Under the pieces are notes generated by a model that searched no databases, was not told where the DNA came from, and saw only the letters and a program-made list of their open reading frames with translations. From Luteitalea pratensis (GTDB taxonomy: Bacteria > Acidobacteriota > Vicinamibacteria > Vicinamibacterales > Vicinamibacteraceae): DNA of 64,000 nt. The stretch lies in contig NZ_CP015136.1 of NCBI RefSeq assembly GCF_001618865.1, positions 6,297,001 through 6,361,000 on the forward strand, in the 5' to 3' direction. Below are positions 59,099 through 64,000 of this stretch, piece by piece (position 1 is the stretch's first letter; each line of letters starts with the position of its first letter). A program made the translations under genes and the position numbers.

Positions 59099-60250
59099 TC
59101 ACTGCACCGTCGATCCGTCGAGGAAATGCTCGAAGAAGGCCACGATCTGCGCGTTGGACTCCGGCGTCGGATCGTGTGTGGGCCGGCTCGACATGCCGAC
59201 CCGATCGCGGAAGCCGAGGAACCGGTTGACCGCCACGGCGTGGTTCAGCGCCACCCAGCGTTCCAGGGGATCCTCGGCCCCGCCGCTCACGAAGAAGGGG
59301 CGTGGCGCGATCAACGCGTGCAGGTCGTGCAGATCCATGCCCCGCTCACGCATCACCTTGTAGGCGCCGGTGCGCGGATTGTCGGCGGTCGGCAGGCCGC
59401 CGACCTGACGTCGCACCTTCGGATCGAATCCGAGGTACCAGGGCTCCCAGTAGTTCACGTTCGGGCGTGTCTCGTCGAAGACGATGCCCGGATCGCTGGT
59501 CGCCACGGCGGCGAACCGATCCCAGAACGCGCCGGCAAACAGCGCCCACTTGCCGCCGTAACTGTGGCCGACCACACCGATGCGCAGCGGATCGACGTAC
59601 GGCAGCGCCGCCAACGCCGTCGAGGCGTTGGCCGCGACGTAGGCGTAGTACGACAGCGGCTGTGACGTGACGCTGCCGAGATCGGGGCTGCGGGCGTCGC
59701 CGGCCGGCGTGCCGATGGAGAGGGTGACGAAGCCCGCGCGCGTCAGCAACCGCGCGAAATCACGATTGGGACGCTCGCCGAGGCCGACGCTGGTCTCTGG
59801 CTCGTAGAACGGGACGAGCACCGCCGCTTTTCGTAATGTGGCGTCGGCTGGCGCGAGCAGCCAGCCCTCGATGCGCTGCCCGGGGGCGACCTGAAGGCGC
59901 ACCCGGCGCTGCAGGTAGGTCTCGCGGCGGGTTTCCGAGAGCACCTCCATCGGCACCTTGTCGAGTAGCGGTGGCCATGCGCCCATCAGCCCGTGCCATT
60001 CGGCCAGAATCTCCGCGCGACGACGCGGCCAGTCGGTCGCGCTGCGGAGAGGTGACCCGTCGGCAAAAATCAGCGGTGACCGGAAGCTCCCGAGCTGGCC
60101 TTCGAAGCCGGCCGGGGTCCTGAACAGCGGCGCCAGTTGCAGCCATGCCGATTGCTCGCGAGCGAATGGCGAAGCCAGCAGCAGGGCCACCGCTGCCGCC
60201 ACGGCGACGCTCGGACGAGCGACCCGTTTCACGGCGTCGGCGGCGTCCAT
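59099..60250 (-). CDS. Alpha/beta hydrolase (dienelactone hydrolase/acetyl-xylan-esterase-like), secreted
   Basis: A 383-residue exported protein (signal or anchor residues 12-30, VARPSVAVAAAVALLLASPFA). The nucleophile elbow is GVVGHSYGGKWALF (Ser in GHSYGG), the acid is likely Asp in PFFVSGGAEDPLERW, and His in NHAVAV or PTHDPTPE completes the triad. AVLVPFYEPETSVG resembles the oxyanion strand of the family. It follows the PQQ dehydrogenase with a 22-base overlap, so the two are co-translated. An esterase next to a sugar dehydrogenase suggests processing of acylated or lactone sugars. Exact substrate unknown. Confidence 0.8.
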   Translation of the reverse strand: MDAADAVKRVARPSVAVAAAVALLLASPFAREQSAWLQLAPLFRTPAGFEGQLGSFRSPLIFADGSPLRSATDWPRRRAEILAEWHGLMGAWPPLLDKVPMEVLSETRRETYLQRRVRLQVAPGQRIEGWLLAPADATLRKAAVLVPFYEPETSVGLGERPNRDFARLLTRAGFVTLSIGTPAGDARSPDLGSVTSQPLSYYAYVAANASTALAALPYVDPLRIGVVGHSYGGKWALFAGAFWDRFAAVATSDPGIVFDETRPNVNYWEPWYLGFDPKVRRQVGGLPTADNPRTGAYKVMRERGMDLHDLHALIAPRPFFVSGGAEDPLERWVALNHAVAVNRFLGFRDRVGMSSRPTHDPTPESNAQIVAFFEHFLDGSTVQ

Positions 60251-62001
60251 TGGCCCTTGGCGCGCTGGTCGGCCACTTCGTTGGCGCTGACGCCCTGTGC
60301 GTGATTGGCGAAGTTCTGGCGGAGGAACGTCAGCAACTGCGCGATCTGCTCGTCGCTCAGGAAGCCGTTGGCAGGCATCACGCCGTTGTACGACTTGCCC
60401 TCGACCTCGATCTCGCCCTGCAGCCCGAACAGCACCACCGAGATCAACCGCTGTTTGTTGCCGGACACCCAGCGGGAGCTGGCGACCGGAGGAAACCGTG
60501 CGCCGTCGCCCTTGCCGTCGCCCTGGTGACAGGCAATGCAGTAGGTCTGATACAGCTTGCCGCCAGCAGCGAGCGTTTCGCCTCCGAGGATGTCCTTCTG
60601 CTCATCGGGTTGGTGGATGTGGGCCTGCTGCGTCTTGCGGGCCGCCATGGCGGAGAGCTGCGCCGCACTGAACGAGTCGCGCCGGCCGCGATAGTTCACC
60701 TTCCAGATCCGGCCCCTGACGCTGTCGCTGATGTAGAGCGAGCCGTCGGGTCCCTGCGCCAGGCCCATCGGCCGGCCGATGGCGTCGCCGGTATTCGGAA
60801 TCGGGTCGATCCCGGCGAATCCGTCGGCAAACACTTCCCAGTCACCGGTGGGGCGGCCGTCACGCATCGGCACGAAGGCCACGATGTAGCCGGCCTGGGA
60901 GTACGGCATGCGGATCGTCGAGCCATGGAACGCGATGAACGCGCCGTGACGATACCGTTCCGGGAACTGCGTGCCGTCGTAGAACAGCAGGTCATTGGGC
61001 GCGAAATGCCCGGGGAAGCCGACGAGCGGCGGCGTCAGCCTGGCGCCATCGCCCGTCTTCTTGCCATCGCCGCCATACTCCGGGTTGAGCAGCTTCTTGC
61101 CCTGCATCCAGTCGAAGTAGTAGTACGGCCAGCCGCCGTCGAAGCCCTCGGTGACCCGGAAGAACTCCTCGGACGGCAGGACCGCGCTCTGCCACCGGGA
61201 GAAATACTGCGACCACGACCGGTACAGGTCATCGCGACCGTGCTGCACCGCGTACAAGTCGTGCACTTCCTGGTTCCAGGTCATCGCCACGAGACTGCGG
61301 ATCCCGGTGGCGTAGCGACGGCCATCCTTCTCGGTCTGTCCCAGCTTGCGGGCGTCGAACTGCCAGACGCCACCGTGCCACTCCAACTGGCCGCACGGGT
61401 CGGCGCCGGGGGCGCCGGGCTGGCGGTTCTTGTCCTGGCACGCGTCGCCGGGGGCGCCGAACGGCACATACAGGTGGCCCTGCTCGTCGAAGGCGATCGG
61501 CTTGGCGATGTGCTCGTACGAGCGGCCGCTTTCCTTGTAGCCGTGCTTCAGCACCAGTTCGACCGGCGTCGTCGGGACGAGTTGGCCGGGCACCAGTTTC
61601 TGCCGGTAGACTTCGCCGGCGGTCGTGAAATAGATGTGGCCCTCGAAGAGCCGCATCCCGGTGCCGTAATCGCCGATGTCGTCGTAGGCGCCGAAGTACT
61701 CGACCTGATCGGCACGGCCGTCCCCGCCGGTATCCTGGAGCGCGACCACCCCCTTGAACTCCGCCGGGGTCTGGCCGCGTACCGGTCCGCGGAGCTTCAC
61801 GTACACGATGCCGTCGCTGGTCACGGCCAGGTGCCGCGCCCGGCCGACGCCGTCGTGAAAGATGGTCGCCTCGAAGCCCTGGGGCAGCGCGAGCCGGCCG
61901 GTGGTCGACGCGGCAGGCGGCTGCGTCGAAGGACGGCAACCCGCCAGGGCGGAGAAAAGGAGGATGCAGGTCAGGCGTCGCATGCGGTCCAGGGTGTCCA
62001 T
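60229..62001 (-). CDS. PQQ-dependent sugar dehydrogenase-cytochrome c fusion lipoprotein
   Basis: A 590-residue lipoprotein (MRRLTCILLFSALAGC lipobox, from residue 7). A six-bladed propeller of the glucose/sorbosone dehydrogenase type (FEATIFHDGVGRARHLAV, GDAIGRPMGLAQGPDGSLYISDSVRGRIWKV) is followed by a C-terminal cytochrome c with YCIACHQGDGKGDG and a Met in NGVMPANGF as probable axial ligand. It would oxidise sugars at the membrane surface and hand electrons to its own haem. The ATG at 62001 is weakly supported, and the ATG at 61983 directly at the lipobox is an alternative. It starts a two-gene operon with the alpha/beta hydrolase. Compare 4561-6510, where the haem domain is N-terminal. 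Confidence 0.85.
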   Translation of the reverse strand: MDTLDRMRRLTCILLFSALAGCRPSTQPPAASTTGRLALPQGFEATIFHDGVGRARHLAVTSDGIVYVKLRGPVRGQTPAEFKGVVALQDTGGDGRADQVEYFGAYDDIGDYGTGMRLFEGHIYFTTAGEVYRQKLVPGQLVPTTPVELVLKHGYKESGRSYEHIAKPIAFDEQGHLYVPFGAPGDACQDKNRQPGAPGADPCGQLEWHGGVWQFDARKLGQTEKDGRRYATGIRSLVAMTWNQEVHDLYAVQHGRDDLYRSWSQYFSRWQSAVLPSEEFFRVTEGFDGGWPYYYFDWMQGKKLLNPEYGGDGKKTGDGARLTPPLVGFPGHFAPNDLLFYDGTQFPERYRHGAFIAFHGSTIRMPYSQAGYIVAFVPMRDGRPTGDWEVFADGFAGIDPIPNTGDAIGRPMGLAQGPDGSLYISDSVRGRIWKVNYRGRRDSFSAAQLSAMAARKTQQAHIHQPDEQKDILGGETLAAGGKLYQTYCIACHQGDGKGDGARFPPVASSRWVSGNKQRLISVVLFGLQGEIEVEGKSYNGVMPANGFLSDEQIAQLLTFLRQNFANHAQGVSANEVADQRAKGQWTPPTP

Positions 62002-62047
62002 GAGCGCAAGCCTCGCAAACCCGCGAGGGTGCGTGGGCGTGACTTGT

Positions 62048-62058
62048 ACACAAAGTGT
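62048..62058. promoter_or_regulatory. Small palindrome in the divergent promoter region
   Basis: ACAC-AAA-GTGT lies in the 158-bp gap between the divergent PQQ-dehydrogenase and MliC-like genes, in a locally AT-rich patch. Such a short palindrome could occur by chance. Confidence 0.2.
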
Positions 62059-62159
62059 GCTGAACTGTCGAGGAGCGACCCCACGGCCGGGGCTGCCGCC
62101 TCGATGATCCCACGCGCCCCGGAGGCGCGCGAGCAATCGACCAGAGCAGGACGAACCAG

Positions 62160-62939
62160 ATGAGCATGCGCAACCCACTCATGTCGGCAGGTGTCACGAC
62201 GGTAGGAATGCTGCTGACCGCGACGCTGATGGCGACCCACGCGAATCAACAGCCAGCGCCACGGCCAGCGACGACCGCTGCCTCGCAGCCGACGCCCGCC
62301 GCTACGGCGGCGTCTACGGACATCCGCGTCGATCGGCTCGTCGATCGCGTGTGGGTCGCCGAGTCCTCCACGACCGTACCCGCTGGCGCGATGTACGTGT
62401 TCCTCTCGGACAACGTGCTCGTCATGTCGGCTACCGGCAAGCCGCCCTCGCTTGGCTCATGGGCGGAGGACGTGGCCGGCCTGGTGATCACCGAGAAGGG
62501 CACGACGGCCAAGGTGGACGTGCTCGAACTGACCGCGCAACGCCTGCGCATCCGCATTCACGGCAAGACAACGGCCGAAATCACGTTCGCCCCGGCCATC
62601 CGCCCGCCGGAGCCACCGCCCGCTGCTGCGGTGAGCGGCACGCCGGGCCCAGGGACCGCGGCAGCGGGACCGGCCGCTCCCATCGTCCCGATCGGGATGG
62701 CGTTCCGATGCGGTGCCGACGCCCTGCGGGTCGCCTTCGAGAACGACAAGGCCTACATCACGTGGCCCGACGGCACGACGGCGACGTTGTCGGAAACCAG
62801 ATCGCCCGAGACCAGTGCGTCGCGTCGGATGTACAGCGACGGACAGCTGCGGGTCGTCGAGGACACGAGCGAGTCCTTCACACGCGTGTTGTTTGCGCGC
62901 CCCGGGTTCCGTCCCCGCGCGTGCACGCCGGCGAGGTGA
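62160..62939 (+). CDS. Secreted protein with possible MliC-like C-terminal domain
   Basis: A 259-residue exported protein. The signal peptide (residues 1-28) is followed by an Ala/Thr/Pro-rich linker (residues about 29-50). A first domain has VDRLVDRVWVAESSTTVPAGAMYVFLSDNVLVM, and after a second linker (PPAAAVSGTPGPGTAAAGP) comes FRCGADALRVAFENDKAYITWPDGTTATL and SASRRMYSDGQLRVVEDTS. The latter resembles MliC/PliC lysozyme-inhibitor folds, which start with a YxC strand and end with SASGxxY. Only one Cys of the usual pair is evident, so the call is tentative. The ATG at 62160 is favoured. Confidence 0.5.
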   Translation: MSMRNPLMSAGVTTVGMLLTATLMATHANQQPAPRPATTAASQPTPAATAASTDIRVDRLVDRVWVAESSTTVPAGAMYVFLSDNVLVMSATGKPPSLGSWAEDVAGLVITEKGTTAKVDVLELTAQRLRIRIHGKTTAEITFAPAIRPPEPPPAAAVSGTPGPGTAAAGPAAPIVPIGMAFRCGADALRVAFENDKAYITWPDGTTATLSETRSPETSASRRMYSDGQLRVVEDTSESFTRVLFARPGFRPRACTPAR

Positions 62940-62951
62940 GGGCACCTCCCG

Positions 62952-64000
62952 TCAACTGACGCCTCGGCGGCGCCCGCCGTTGGCGCGTCGGCGCTCGATC
63001 ATCGCGCGGGCGAGGGCGGCCTCCAGGGTGGCAGGCTTCATCGGCTTGGGAATGAAGTCGTCCATGCCGGCCGCCAGGCACGCTTCGCGGTCGCCGACGA
63101 TCGCGTTGGCGGTCACGGCGATGACCCACGGTCGCTCCGCCGGGTTGGGTTGCGCGGCCACGATTCGGCGGGCCACTTCGAGTCCGTCGATCTCGGGCAT
63201 CTGGATGTCCAGCAGCACGACGTCGTAGTCGCGTTCCGCCAGCGCCTCGAGCGCCTCCCGCCCGTCGAACGCCTCGTCGACCTCCCAACCCAGTCGTCGC
63301 AGCATCAACAACGCCACCTTGCGATTGACAGGGTTGTCCTCGGCCAGCAGCGCGTGCCCGCGGGCGTACGCGGGCGTGACTTGCGGCGGCCGCGGACCAG
63401 CGCCGCTGACGCCGACGTCCCCGTCCGCCGAGGGCAGGCGTACGACGAACCGGAATGTGGACCCGATGCCCAGGGTGCTGGTGACCTCGATCGCGCCGTC
63501 CATCAACTCGACGAGGCGACGACTGATGGCCAGCCCAAGCCCCGTGCCGCCGAACCGGCGCGCCGTCGAGGCGTCAACCTGCGTGAACGGCTGGAACAGG
63601 CGCGGCAGCGCGTCGGCCGGGATGCCGATACCGGTGTCGCGGACCTCGAACACGAGGACGTCGGGGTCGTCGGGCATCGCCAGGTCGACGCCGACCACGA
63701 CGTGGCCCGCCTCGGTGAACTTCACGGCATTGCCGGCGAGGTTCATCAGCACCTGCCGCAGTCGATTGGCATCGCCGATGGCTTCGGCCGGAACAGCGGC
63801 GGCGATTTCCGCGCGCACCGCGACCCGCTTCCCGGTCGCGCGCGGGGCGATGATCGCGATCGTGCCCTGCACCAGGGTCCGCACGTCGAACGGCATCGGC
63901 GCGAGTTCCAGTTTTCCTGACTCGATCTTCGAGAAATCGAGGATGTCGTCGATGATCGCGAGCAGCACATCGCCACTCGTGCGGATCGTCTCCGCGCAGT
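62952..64000 (-). CDS. Hybrid sensor histidine kinase/response regulator, C-terminal part (5' end outside window)
   Basis: The open frame runs from the stop at 62952 to the window edge without a natural start. It begins within the HisKA helix pair (TIRTSGDVLLAIIDDILDFSKIESGKLEL). The ATP-binding domain follows: N box NLAGNAVKFTE, G1 DTGIGI, F box LFQPFTQ and G2 GGTGLGLAIS. A fused receiver domain ends the protein: LLAEDNPVNRKVAL, the phosphorylated Asp in DVVLLDIQMPEIDG, VIAVTANA and DFIPKP. Sensor input and phosphorylatable His are outside the window. The kinase-receiver order implies a phosphorelay to an unseen Hpt protein or DNA-binding regulator. Its stop lies 12 bp from the MliC-like gene end. 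Confidence 0.9.
   Translation of the reverse strand, partial: CAETIRTSGDVLLAIIDDILDFSKIESGKLELAPMPFDVRTLVQGTIAIIAPRATGKRVAVRAEIAAAVPAEAIGDANRLRQVLMNLAGNAVKFTEAGHVVVGVDLAMPDDPDVLVFEVRDTGIGIPADALPRLFQPFTQVDASTARRFGGTGLGLAISRRLVELMDGAIEVTSTLGIGSTFRFVVRLPSADGDVGVSGAGPRPPQVTPAYARGHALLAEDNPVNRKVALLMLRRLGWEVDEAFDGREALEALAERDYDVVLLDIQMPEIDGLEVARRIVAAQPNPAERPWVIAVTANAIVGDREACLAAGMDDFIPKPMKPATLEAALARAMIERRRANGGRRRGVS

Noticed and set aside
1-64000. tRNA, rRNA, insertion sequence or phage genes
   Set aside because: No cloverleaf-like stretch, rRNA sequence, transposase, integrase or phage protein was recognised on either strand.

Overview
The window reads as chromosome of a high-GC, free-living Gram-negative bacterium with a large secretome. 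The mix suggests Acidobacteriota, most likely the Vicinamibacteria (Luteitalea-like). The pointers are two PQQ-type sugar dehydrogenases fused to cytochrome c, many Sec- or Tat-exported hydrolases, a GH79-like and a GH4 glycosidase, kinase-linked ECF sigma control, YCF48, FG-GAP and DUF5719 secreted proteins, and palindromic repeats in almost every intergenic space. The taxonomy is inferred from content and was not tested. I saw no rRNA, tRNA, CRISPR array, transposase or phage gene.

Layout. 1-3608 (minus): an operon running DUF3592 membrane protein, CitMHS-type transporter, AtuA-like protein, separate AtuA-like C-terminal domain, then a GNAT acetyltransferase cut by the window edge. 3709-6510 (plus): ChbG/YdjC-like deacetylase and a cytochrome c-PQQ sugar dehydrogenase. 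6720-9419 (minus): P450 followed by an ankyrin protein, divergent from a secreted amidohydrolase (9543-10484). 10746-18336 (plus): an MdtABC-like RND operon of one adaptor and two different permeases. 18468-25492 (minus): FMN reductase, serine hydrolase, GH79-like glycosidase, small secreted protein, TetR regulator with a palindromic operator candidate, FG-GAP protein. 25547-31398: Tat-exported alpha/beta hydrolase, GH4 glycosidase, SnoaL protein, exported D-threonine-aldolase-like enzyme, YCF48-like protein. 31496-33993 (plus): tartrate/malate-type dehydrogenase and DASS transporter. 34122-37834: M13 peptidase lipoprotein, outer-membrane protein, SGNH hydrolase.

37939-42112 (minus) is a compact signalling cassette translated in the order membrane Ser/Thr kinase, ECF sigma factor, pseudokinase. 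Every junction is a GTGA overlap. 42250-42948 holds a three-copy tandem array with a unit of about 224 bp. 43048-47262 (plus): aldo/keto reductase, PIG-L deacetylase, an unrecognised NPQPLPP-motif protein, M20 peptidase. 47305-50641 (minus) is a secreted sialidase-like/DUF5719 gene broken by two single-base frameshifts. 50704-53503: Tat-exported carbamoylase/hydantoinase-type amidohydrolase and secreted Xaa-Pro aminopeptidase.

53682-57223 (minus) is a two-gene module: a CACHE-HAMP receptor whose class III cyclase domain has lost its metal and transition-state residues, then an MscS channel with a cyclic-nucleotide-binding-like domain that lacks the phosphate-binding Arg. 57244-62001 (minus): TPR protein, alpha/beta hydrolase and a PQQ dehydrogenase-cytochrome c lipoprotein. 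62160-62939 (plus) is a secreted protein of uncertain type. 62952-64000 (minus) is the C-terminal part of a hybrid sensor kinase.

A second theme is repeats. At least six families of short, mostly palindromic elements sit at gene ends. In places they supply stop codons, false start extensions or in-frame insertions. The two signalling modules and the repeat families are the parts most worth following up.
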